A stretch of 34,798 bases of DNA from an uncultured Haliea sp. (lineage in GTDB: Bacteria > Pseudomonadota > Gammaproteobacteria > Pseudomonadales > Halieaceae), in NCBI GenBank assembly GCA_913062625.1, contig CAJXWP010000003.1:69640-104437 (forward strand), given 5' to 3'. Shown piece by piece: positions 25,882-33,227 of this stretch. The position numbers and the translations under genes were made by a program. Below the pieces are notes generated by a model that worked only from the letters and a program-made list of their open reading frames with translations, did no database searches and was not told where the DNA came from. Position 1 is the first letter of the stretch. Each line of letters begins with the position of its first letter.

Positions 25882-28071
25882 TTAGAACGTATATCTCACA
25901 CGGCCTCGATATAGACGTGGCGAGTTGGGGCGCGCGCCGAATGGTCGCCAAGAGACGATGGCTTCTTCCTCAGTAACGTTGTCAACCGTAAACTGCACCA
26001 ACCACGCGTCTGAGGGTCGCCACAACAAGGACAGGTCGAGAGTTGTGTACTCATCTGTGTGGATGACATCATCAAAGCTACCTCGCCCGGCCTGGTCTCT
26101 CATCTCGCCTTGATAACTCACTGCAGCGAAGGCCTCCCATTGTGCAGCCTCGGCACCGAGCTGTATCCGACCTATATTTTCAGGGAGATACGGCAGCGAA
26201 TCGCCCTGTTTGACGTTGCCCCATTGGGAGAAGCTGGAGTTGAAAGACGTCTGAAAAGAGGATTCCGTGTGGGTGTAGCTGACATTGACGGGAAACTCGA
26301 CGGCTCCGCCTGCGTTGAGCAGATAATTGCCATACACCTCAACACCGGCGATCTGTACTTCGCCACCATTAAATTCCTCACCGACTTCACAGCCGCTGTC
26401 ACTGGCACGGCAACGCCCGATAAGATTGTCGTAATCACTAAAGAAACCAATCACCTGCGCCTGCAGCACTTCGGTGTCGTAACGCAGGCCATACTCGAAG
26501 TTAATCGCTTCTTCGGCATCCACGTTACTGGAGGCAGAGGCCCCGGTGGGCGAGAAACCCTTGTTGATACCCAACAGAAAGCCAAGCTGGTCGGTGAACT
26601 GCCAAAACACGCCTGCGCCAGGCGCTAATAGTGACTGAGAATTGCGACTCTGGCGGCTGTTCAGTTCGTCATTAAAGTGGCTGTCGATATACTCGTAGCG
26701 AACGCCCACATTGAATTTCCAGTCCTGCCAGTCTACGGTATCGCGCAGATAAGTCGCGACGGCTTCGGTATCGGCGTCGTTGAGCGTTTTGTTGCCGCGC
26801 TCGATACCGTCACTGACCATGTCGCTGTCGCTCATTAAGTAGCTGCGAGAAAAGTGGTCGCGATCGATCGAGTCGTAATGATAGCGCAAACCCGCTTCTA
26901 CATTATGCGCAAAAGCGCCGTAATCGATAGCGTAGTCAGCGGCTACCTGAATGCCGGCGGACTCATACTTTCGGTCATTGTCGGTAACATCTAACGTGTC
27001 GGTAGCCACCAGATTAGAGTTTATGTCAGCACGTATGATATCGACCTGACGCGGGAATAGATCAGGCTGCTCTAAAATAGTGTTCAGACTTGGCCCTGCC
27101 ACAAAACCGTCCAACTTGTTCCAAGACCGCTTAAAATAGTTCCAATAAATTTGCGTGCCTATCGTCAGCGACTCGGTCAAATATAAGCCGTGGTCCAAAT
27201 TTACCAGCCAATGTTCTGAATCGAAATTATCCAGTTGACTGGCGGCATAGCGGCGCAGTGGGTTATTGTCAAAATCCTGCTGCGTCAGGCCGAGATAGGT
27301 CTCATCGGAATTCTCATCAGCGTACCCCGCTTTCAGGATAAAGCGCTGTGGCACCCCTAACAAATCGTCCGGCACCCACTGCATTTTGGCGTTAATATCG
27401 TTGCGCTCGAACCCAGTGTCTCCGTCCGTATCCAACTCTTTAAAACCGTCGCTGCCAAAACGCAACCCGTCAATCCAGTAACCAAAATCACCGATTCGGT
27501 CACCAAAAAAAACCTGATACTTCTCATAGCCATCGCTGCCGGCACCTAGATCGACAAAGCCCGTTCGCTCATCTGGAATAGCAGGCGTTACCAGATTCAC
27601 AGAGCCTCCCACATTGTTCGGTCCGTACTTAATCGTCGCGGGCCCTTTAACAACCTCCACCGTGCTCATGCGGCTCACATTGGGCATGTAGTAAGCTGCC
27701 GGGGCCGAGTATGGCGCCGGCGTAATCAGGATGCCGTCCTCCATCAGCGTAATTTTTTGGCTGCGTTCACTGGTGACGCCGCGCAGACCAATATTGGGAC
27801 GCAGTCCAAAACCGTCCTCCTGACGGATGTAGACACCGGGTATCGTTGACAACACCTTGTTCAGGTCCGAAAAGTCAAACTGTTCCAGGTCTGCCTTGTC
27901 CAGCACATAGGCAGAGCCCGACATCGTGCGCGCACCCTCCTTGCCGCCCGACACGATCACTTCTTCCATGAATTCCTTGTTGAAGGCGTCATTACTCTGA
28001 CCATCGGCCGCCATGGTATCGACAGCGCCCAGCAAAAGCAGAGCAGACAGACTTTTGATTACATGTTTCAC
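25882..28071 (-). CDS. TonB-dependent outer-membrane receptor, FecA-like
   Basis: Outer-membrane gate for an iron chelate. The 729-aa protein has a signal peptide (about 1-21, ending TMA|ADG), a TonB box (EEVIVSGG near 36-43), a plug domain, then a 22-strand-type barrel ending in YRGRVRYTF with the terminal Phe needed for barrel insertion. In the plug, IPGVYIRQEDGFGLRPNIGLRG, DGILITPAPYSAPAAYY and VVKGPATIKYGPNNVGG resemble ferric citrate receptor FecA more than siderophore receptors. It lacks the N-terminal FecA signalling domain. An extracellular loop carries a cysteine pair (CRASDSGC). GTG start with AGGA 6 nt upstream, 11 bp after the imelysin gene. The ligand is not predictable. Confidence 0.9.
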   Translation of the reverse strand: MKHVIKSLSALLLLGAVDTMAADGQSNDAFNKEFMEEVIVSGGKEGARTMSGSAYVLDKADLEQFDFSDLNKVLSTIPGVYIRQEDGFGLRPNIGLRGVTSERSQKITLMEDGILITPAPYSAPAAYYMPNVSRMSTVEVVKGPATIKYGPNNVGGSVNLVTPAIPDERTGFVDLGAGSDGYEKYQVFFGDRIGDFGYWIDGLRFGSDGFKELDTDGDTGFERNDINAKMQWVPDDLLGVPQRFILKAGYADENSDETYLGLTQQDFDNNPLRRYAASQLDNFDSEHWLVNLDHGLYLTESLTIGTQIYWNYFKRSWNKLDGFVAGPSLNTILEQPDLFPRQVDIIRADINSNLVATDTLDVTDNDRKYESAGIQVAADYAIDYGAFAHNVEAGLRYHYDSIDRDHFSRSYLMSDSDMVSDGIERGNKTLNDADTEAVATYLRDTVDWQDWKFNVGVRYEYIDSHFNDELNSRQSRNSQSLLAPGAGVFWQFTDQLGFLLGINKGFSPTGASASSNVDAEEAINFEYGLRYDTEVLQAQVIGFFSDYDNLIGRCRASDSGCEVGEEFNGGEVQIAGVEVYGNYLLNAGGAVEFPVNVSYTHTESSFQTSFNSSFSQWGNVKQGDSLPYLPENIGRIQLGAEAAQWEAFAAVSYQGEMRDQAGRGSFDDVIHTDEYTTLDLSLLWRPSDAWLVQFTVDNVTEEEAIVSWRPFGARPNSPRLYRGRVRYTF

Positions 28072-28082
28072 GTTGTTTCCTC

Positions 28083-29327
28083 TCAGTCGTTGTCGGACTG
28101 GGCCCTGTCGGGCAAGTCCACGTCAATCGCGGCGACAAAGCCAATTTTCAAATCGTCATTAATCAGCTTAATCACGCCTAGCAGATTACACGCAGAAAAA
28201 CGGCCTATGACATCCGGATTAGCATAAGCATTGGTGCACTCCGTTTGCGCAGCGTTGGAATCGATTGCGCTCGCCTGCTCAAAGAGTGACTCAGAGGCAG
28301 TGTCGATGAAGGCAATGGCCCTAGCAGTGTTATCTAAAAAGCTCTGGTTCAATTCAGGTAGCCCGGCATCGTCGATAAGGTCGTCGAAACCTAAGCCAGA
28401 ACCGCCCGTCATCATCGTGCCAAAGGACTGAAGATTTGCTCGGATATCGTCCAGTGAGTATTGACTGTACGGTGACTCCACTTTCCGAGGGCAAGACAAT
28501 GCGAGACACTCATCGCTAATGCCAGTGGGAATAGCCAATTTGACATCCGCGACATCGAGATCGAGGTAGAAAAGCGCGTCTGACAACTCCTCCAAGCTAT
28601 CACCGGTGTTTGCTGGATTGATAAAGGTGCTGCGGTAATCACCGGCGTCGCTGGACCAAGCGTCGCGTAAATCCGCAGCGGTGTTGGCAATATCGGTCGC
28701 GATCACGATGGCATATTCGCAGCGCAATAATTGCCGCTGCTCAGCCGGCCGACTGTCCCAATCGGCTGTTTCAACGATCTGACTGGGGCAGTTTTGTGCC
28801 AAGTCTGGGTTGAACAGCAGATACCCTAAAGCACCAATGCCGCGCTGGCGAGCGGTTTTACTTTCGATATCGAATCCGGCGTTTTGCGCCGATTGCACCA
28901 CCGACTGGTCCACACCGCAAAGACTGAGGCTGCCGGTGGCGAAGGAATTGAGGCGATTTTGCAGCGCGTTGTCATTGTTGGCTGCCGGTCCAATGATATG
29001 CAGTTCCGTCTTCTGGATTGCCACCATCAGGCCGTACCAAGCGTTTTGGGCCGCGTCAACCGCAGCAGTCTCAGCAGCGGTGCCAATACTTTGACAATAG
29101 GTTGAGATCGGACCAGTTTCCGACTCAATATCGGTCGCCAACCTTGCTACGGCTTCGTAGTTTGGCAGGATAATGTTATCGGCATAGTTAGCGAACATAA
29201 CCGTGAAATCAAAGGTGTCAGCGTCAGCATTGTCGGACCCTGAACCGCCGGTGCTGTCATCCACGCAGCCCGTTAGTGGCAGTGCTAGAAATACCGCTAT
29301 TAGCGTTGCTCTGGTATAGAAAGACAT
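28083..29327 (-). CDS. Imelysin-family (peptidase M75-like) lipoprotein
   Basis: A 414-aa lipoprotein (signal with LPLTGC, Cys21; Val at +2 predicts outer-membrane sorting) followed by an acidic Gly/Ser-rich linker. The body matches the imelysin fold: AAQNAWYGLMVAIQKTELHIIGP, LQNRLNSF and RQRGIGALGYLLFN. In imelysins the last stretch holds the GxHxxE motif; here it reads G163-I-G165-A-L-G168, so both His and Glu are replaced. Imelysins (IrpA, EfeO relatives) are tied to iron uptake rather than proven proteolysis. The many cysteines suggest a disulphide-stabilised periplasmic or surface protein. It is 11 bp before the TonB receptor; the weak AGAGGG site is 11 nt upstream of ATG. Confidence 0.82.
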   Translation of the reverse strand: MSFYTRATLIAVFLALPLTGCVDDSTGGSGSDNADADTFDFTVMFANYADNIILPNYEAVARLATDIESETGPISTYCQSIGTAAETAAVDAAQNAWYGLMVAIQKTELHIIGPAANNDNALQNRLNSFATGSLSLCGVDQSVVQSAQNAGFDIESKTARQRGIGALGYLLFNPDLAQNCPSQIVETADWDSRPAEQRQLLRCEYAIVIATDIANTAADLRDAWSSDAGDYRSTFINPANTGDSLEELSDALFYLDLDVADVKLAIPTGISDECLALSCPRKVESPYSQYSLDDIRANLQSFGTMMTGGSGLGFDDLIDDAGLPELNQSFLDNTARAIAFIDTASESLFEQASAIDSNAAQTECTNAYANPDVIGRFSACNLLGVIKLINDDLKIGFVAAIDVDLPDRAQSDND

Positions 29328-29358
29328 GGTGTGGATTACCCTCTTGTAAATCGCAAGA

Positions 29359-29449
29359 AAGGCGCTTTCGCGCCTTGAGTTTCGCCGTAGCGAATGACAG
29401 GGGATTTTATCCCCTGCTAATTAAAGAGCAGTCTGCTTGCAGACTGCTC
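29359..29449 (-). promoter_or_regulatory. Four-hairpin structured intercistronic RNA element
   Basis: Between the DUF4856 and imelysin genes the minus-strand RNA would fold into four perfect hairpins in 91 nt. They are: an 11-bp repeat (29426-29436/29439-29449) starting 7 nt after the stop codon and followed by UUUAAUU, terminator-like; an 8-bp stem with AAA loop (29398-29405/29409-29416); a 5-bp stem with UACG tetraloop closed by C-G (29381-29394); and a 7-bp GC-rich stem with GAAA tetraloop (29359-29376) followed by UUCUU. The last is about 30 nt before the imelysin ATG. It probably sets the ratio of the first gene to the downstream genes by attenuation or mRNA stability. Confidence 0.75.
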
Positions 29450-29456
29450 CACAGAC

Positions 29457-31046
29457 TTACCAATTAGCTACGTTTGTGGCATCGAACCCGTACGCTTCTT
29501 GGAGTATATCGCGAGCTTCAATCAAGCTTACCAGATATTCGTCCCGGGCCTCAGCAGGACTGCTAGCGCCATTCAACAATACACCGTTTTGCGTGCCGTC
29601 GGCCAAGACCGGGGCTGTTCCCACCAGTTGAAGTATCGTCTTCAAGGAGTCCACATCGATGCCTGGGACACTTCCGTCACGAAAAGGTGAGAACGGGCTG
29701 AATTGCAAGCCCAGTGCAAAACCATACAATTCGCTCCAGTGTTTGCTCAGAGTCAGGAAATTATCCAGGTCTGCGAACTCATTACCAACGAAATTAGCCA
29801 TATCGCCTTGTACGTCGTTGATATAGTGCACTACCGTGGCGGCGATGCACTTTTCCCACGTCTTTGCGGCAATTTCGATCTGCACTGCCAGTGTTGCTGC
29901 CGCGTCAGGACTCAAGCTGCCCGGTGATGTTTCCGTTGCATCAGCTTGCGCATTATTCAGGATTTGACGGCCGATGATGATTGCGTTGAAGACTTCCCCT
30001 GTAAAGTCTGTTGGATTTGCATTATCTGCCGAGCCTAAGTCTCGCTTCGCGCAGTTTTGCGAATTGCCGAAATTGTATTCGCTGCGGACATCAATCAGCC
30101 CATCAACCACGATGTTATCTGCATAGCCGGGGCTTTTGATCTCTGCGTCAGACATTATGCCGTAGGCGCGTGACATGCCAAAGTAACCAACGGCCTCATC
30201 ATAGTCGTGGCTGCCCTCGGTGTAAGCCTTACCCTCAGCCAATGTGAGATTGCTATCGGAGCCATAATCAATGCTCCAGTAATCCGCAGTGCCCTGAGAG
30301 AACGTCAATGCGCCCAAAATAAATTTCTGAAGAAGCTGACGGTAGTTCCGACCATCTTCAGAAACTGACGGAGTTCCAATATTAGCAGTTCCCGTGGCGG
30401 TGGAAATGGTGTCGGTGGTGTCGGCAGATTCCTCTGCGACGAGGGCCACCCACTCATCAATCTGCAGCAGCGGCGTTGCGGCGGTTCCGCCAAAAAACTC
30501 ACCGCCCAAAATATGATCCGCTTTATCTTCACCCGCGATCTTATTACAAATTCTCTTGCCGGAGGATACATCCGCTGGGACCAGCCTATCGTTAGCCTCC
30601 ATGGTGCTGTTGCCAATCATCAGCCCATCGTCAGAAAGCTTAAAGGTCGGTGGATAGTCTGCGTCGCGAATCTCCGCGTCTAGGCAGATATAGAAGTTGA
30701 GATCACTAGCAACTTGTGTGGGCACATTGTCTGCACTGCGCTCAAGTGAGTTCAGCTTAGTGACCAGGTCACTAATCAGCATCTGACGAGCGGTCTGCCC
30801 CGTGTACGACACGGTGCTGGCGCCATTGGTGTTTTCAAAGGCATAGGTACTAGGCAGAGGATCAACCGGATCAACCGGATCAACCGGATCAACCGGATCA
30901 ACCGGATCAACCGGATCAACCGGATCAACCGGATTTAAGGGGTTGAGAACTTGCTCGTCGTTATTACCACCACCACCGCCGCAAGCTGCGAGTGCCAGCG
31001 TGCTGACTAATATCAGGGTGAGGCCAAAAAGGCGTTGACTCTTCAT
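29457..31046 (-). CDS. DUF4856-type lipoprotein with Val-Asp-Pro repeat tether
   Basis: A 529-aa lipoprotein (LALAAC, Cys22; Gly at +2 suggests outer-membrane sorting). A Gly/Asn-rich segment and a rigid tether of eight Val-Asp-Pro units (residues 40-63) follow, then a large globular domain. The domain wording, YxFENxNGxxxVSYTGQTAR, HDYDEAVGYFG and WEKCIAATVVHYIND, matches my recollection of DUF4856 proteins, known mainly from Bacteroidota and found beside imelysins and TonB receptors. Function is unknown; the context suggests surface iron capture. The ATG has AGGAGC 7 nt upstream. It is the first gene after the Fur-box promoter at 31135-31164. Confidence 0.78.
   Translation of the reverse strand: MKSQRLFGLTLILVSTLALAACGGGGGNNDEQVLNPLNPVDPVDPVDPVDPVDPVDPVDPVDPLPSTYAFENTNGASTVSYTGQTARQMLISDLVTKLNSLERSADNVPTQVASDLNFYICLDAEIRDADYPPTFKLSDDGLMIGNSTMEANDRLVPADVSSGKRICNKIAGEDKADHILGGEFFGGTAATPLLQIDEWVALVAEESADTTDTISTATGTANIGTPSVSEDGRNYRQLLQKFILGALTFSQGTADYWSIDYGSDSNLTLAEGKAYTEGSHDYDEAVGYFGMSRAYGIMSDAEIKSPGYADNIVVDGLIDVRSEYNFGNSQNCAKRDLGSADNANPTDFTGEVFNAIIIGRQILNNAQADATETSPGSLSPDAAATLAVQIEIAAKTWEKCIAATVVHYINDVQGDMANFVGNEFADLDNFLTLSKHWSELYGFALGLQFSPFSPFRDGSVPGIDVDSLKTILQLVGTAPVLADGTQNGVLLNGASSPAEARDEYLVSLIEARDILQEAYGFDATNVANW
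30859..30930 (-). repeat. Perfect 9-bp tandem repeat (8 copies), in-frame
   Basis: Eight identical copies of GGATCAACC run from 30859 to 30930 without a mismatch, encoding Val-Asp-Pro each time (GTT GAT CCG on the minus strand). Identity at every synonymous site points to recent slipped-strand expansion. As the unit is a multiple of three, copy-number change alters tether length without breaking the frame. Confidence 0.98.
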
Positions 31047-31134
31047 GTCGTGCTCCTAACTGAATGATTAATACAGGCGCGCTGTTTGCCGACAGCTGGT
31101 TTGCTTTCAGGTTACGTTCATTGGCGCGGGGAAG

Positions 31135-31164
31135 AATGATAAACATTCTCATTCGCATTAGCAA
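31135..31164 (-). promoter_or_regulatory. Fur-box-controlled promoter of the DUF4856-imelysin-TonB unit
   Basis: On the minus strand a sigma-70-like promoter reads -35 TTGCTA (31164-31159), 17-bp spacer, -10 TATCAT (31141-31136). The 19-bp sequence AATGATAAACATTCTCATT (31135-31153) is an imperfect palindrome (AATGATA/TCTCATT) resembling the Fur consensus and covers the -10 and half the spacer. Transcription would start near 31129, leaving a leader of about 83 nt. The right half-site (TCTCATT) is the same as in the fbpABC operator, so both units should respond to the same regulator. Confidence 0.82.
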
Positions 31165-31758
31165 CACCATTTAGCTCGTCGGGTGTATTTTTCACACAGC
31201 CCGCCCTTCGAGCAGTTGACCCTAGCGCGCTGCAGAGCAAAGAGACCTCTTGAGTTACATCTAATTACCCGCAGGCTGTGACGATTCCATGCCCAGATTC
31301 TGAGAAATTCCATCACATCCTTATAAGGATCGGTCCGCAGCAAAGACACAAGACCTCCATGATTCGCACCATCCGGCTATTTGATAAACCGGACCCGGGG
31401 CTGGAACCTGTCGCCAAGGCTTGTAGATTTCATTACCCGATTGGCGGCTCTGGCACCAAACCGAGCGTTAAGCTCACTCGTTACCATGGGCTGCTGGTGC
31501 TCAACGGCCCTGCCGTGGGCTAGCTGCAGCCACCAAATGCGGTAAAACCATAAAGCAAATCCACACCACAACGCTAAGTCAGCAAGACCGCTACTAAAAC
31601 CCTACGGGCACGAGCTTTTGCAGGCGCGCGCTCAAGATTAGACAAACATGAAGTGCAGGATCACCGAAAGGGACAGGCACTCAGCGGAGGCCAGATGGGG
31701 AAAACAGCAGCGCTATCGCAATGATTAATCGAACCATGGTTAGCTTTTTTGCCCTGAG
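31165..31758. other. Gene-free stretch upstream of the iron unit
   Basis: About 590 bp in which I find no convincing gene: open frames are short, lack ribosome-binding sites and show no family features. Nothing resembling an insertion sequence or RNA gene is visible. It separates the Fur-controlled unit from a small membrane protein gene on the same strand. Confidence 0.4.
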
Positions 31759-32055
31759 TTAAGTTCTCTTAATCGCCAACAAATAGCCCAGTAAGCCAGC
31801 AGTTATAAGATTAACGACTACCCAGATTTCTCGGTCCAGATGAAACGGAACTAGTGGATTATAAATTATCGCTACGGCTCCCATTAAAAATAGCAAAGTA
31901 TATGAGGCACGTTTCCAGGAGGACACAACGCTATAAGTAAAAAGGCCACACAGAACAAAGCGTAGCACCTCATAATAAGCATAGGGTGGCGAAAAGAGAG
32001 CTGCCAACGTCATGAGTATCGCTATTACAAGCAGAGGTCTCGCTATAACAGGCAT
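31759..32055 (-). CDS. Small multi-pass membrane protein (DUF6804-like)
   Basis: A 98-aa, strongly hydrophobic protein with about four membrane segments: residues 5-22, 29-45, 52-66 and 78-94. The pattern YYEVLRFVLCGLFTYSV, then AIIYNPLVPFHLDREIWVVVNLITAG resembles small membrane proteins of the DUF6804 kind, in which an N-P-hydrophobic-P-x-x-L-x-R-E-x-W motif recurs; this is from memory. Function is unknown. The ATG has only a weak AAGAGAT site. No operon partner is evident; the histone-deacetylase-like gene starts a separate unit upstream. Confidence 0.6.
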   Translation of the reverse strand: MPVIARPLLVIAILMTLAALFSPPYAYYEVLRFVLCGLFTYSVVSSWKRASYTLLFLMGAVAIIYNPLVPFHLDREIWVVVNLITAGLLGYLLAIKRT

Positions 32056-32161
32056 ATGTTAATCTCTTGAATTATTTAGGCTACAGACTGTATCTTTCAA
32101 TACTGAGTAAGTACATAGCCACAGCAAAATCCTAGGTCGGAGATGGGCACAAAGGTGTTCC

Positions 32162-32190
32162 TTTAAAAAACATTTTTAATGTTTTTTAAA
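32162..32190. repeat. Perfect 13-bp AT-rich inverted repeat
   Basis: TTTAAAAAACATT (32162-32174) and AATGTTTTTTAAA (32178-32190) pair perfectly around a TTT loop. Both strands give a hairpin with a U6 run inside the 3' arm but no U-tract after it. It lies 120 bp beyond the stop of the histone-deacetylase-like gene, so it may end that transcript or protect its 3' end. An operator is also possible. A second small palindrome (GGGCAA-G-TTGCCC, around 32235-32247) lies closer to the gene. Confidence 0.55.
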
Positions 32191-32309
32191 CATCCCCTAT
32201 ACAACAGATAGCAACTTCCTCTTTCGCTTTCAGCGGGCAAGTTGCCCACCCGATTCAGGTAAAAATTGTTGGCATTTTCTTCTTAAAAAATTCAGTCTTT
32301 CATTTTTGT

Positions 32310-33227
32310 TCAGTTAACAAGTGCTGCGACATGGGCAGCGGCCGAGTTACCCAATGCTTGCAGGTCATAGCCTCCCTCTAAGGTAGAGACAATTCGGCCT
32401 TCTGAGTGGCTGTCGGCAAGTGAAACAATCATTTCTGTTATCCAACGATAATCGTCTTCGATGAGTTGTATTTCTGCAAGCGGATCATCTCGGTGAGCAT
32501 CAAAGCCAGCAGATATGAAGATGATATCCGGTTTATGCGTCTCTATTCGCCGCAGCCACGTTGACTCTATCAGCGACCTGTATTGAGCACCGGAGGTGCC
32601 TACCGCTAGTGGTGTATTAATTATATGTTTATTTTCGTAGTCGAGAAAACGATGCGGATAAAAATCTTCTTGAAAGCTACTGCAGACCATCACTCTTGGG
32701 TCATCTTTAAAGATATCAACAGTCCCATTACAGTGGTGAACATCAAAATCTAAGATCGCCACACGTTTCACTGATGGATCCTGTAATGCAAGTCTCGCGC
32801 CGATCGCAACATTGTTAAAAAGGCAAAAGCCGAAAGCGGCTGCGATCTCTGCATGGTGACCTGGCGGTCTTATAGCGCAGAAGGCGCGATTGCTCTCGCC
32901 CGCTAGAACTCTTGATGTTGCCTCCGCTACAGCACCAGCGCTAAGTCTTGCAGCCCGGCTACTACCGGGGCTCATGTAAGTGTCAGCTTCGAATTTTGCG
33001 ACGCCTGCACGTGGCTCAAAGGACAAGACGTCGTCAATATAACGGCGAGGATGTACCTCCTCAATCAGATCCAGACTAATCTCGCTGGCGAGTCCTTGAT
33101 TCATTTCACTCGTTAAACCACGCTCACGCAGCGTCGCTAAAACAGATCTCAGCCTATCCGGTCGTTCGGGATGGCGAGGCATCTCATGGATAAGGCAATC
33201 AGGATGGGTGAGTAAAATCGCTGGCAT
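32310..33227 (-). CDS. Histone deacetylase family protein (class II-like amidohydrolase)
   Basis: A 305-aa zinc amidohydrolase of the HDAC/acetoin utilisation/acetylpolyamine superfamily, expected to remove acetyl groups from lysine side chains, polyamines or similar. Motifs: HPERPDRL (19-26), RPPGHHAE with tandem His124-His125, FCLFNNVAIGA, and the zinc site with Asp162 and His164 (DFDVHHCNGT) and Asp243 (SAGFDAHRDDPLA), plus catalytic Tyr287 in LEGGYD. The usual HHGNG reads HHCNG, with Cys166 in place of Gly. The substrate is undetermined and the neighbours do not help. acs, whose product is typically controlled by lysine acetylation, is in the window but far away. Confidence 0.88.
   Translation of the reverse strand: MPAILLTHPDCLIHEMPRHPERPDRLRSVLATLRERGLTSEMNQGLASEISLDLIEEVHPRRYIDDVLSFEPRAGVAKFEADTYMSPGSSRAARLSAGAVAEATSRVLAGESNRAFCAIRPPGHHAEIAAAFGFCLFNNVAIGARLALQDPSVKRVAILDFDVHHCNGTVDIFKDDPRVMVCSSFQEDFYPHRFLDYENKHIINTPLAVGTSGAQYRSLIESTWLRRIETHKPDIIFISAGFDAHRDDPLAEIQLIEDDYRWITEMIVSLADSHSEGRIVSTLEGGYDLQALGNSAAAHVAALVN

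Noticed and set aside
30841-30960. CRISPR-like short repeats
   Set aside because: The 9-bp units are contiguous without spacers and code in frame for Val-Asp-Pro, so this is a coding microsatellite.
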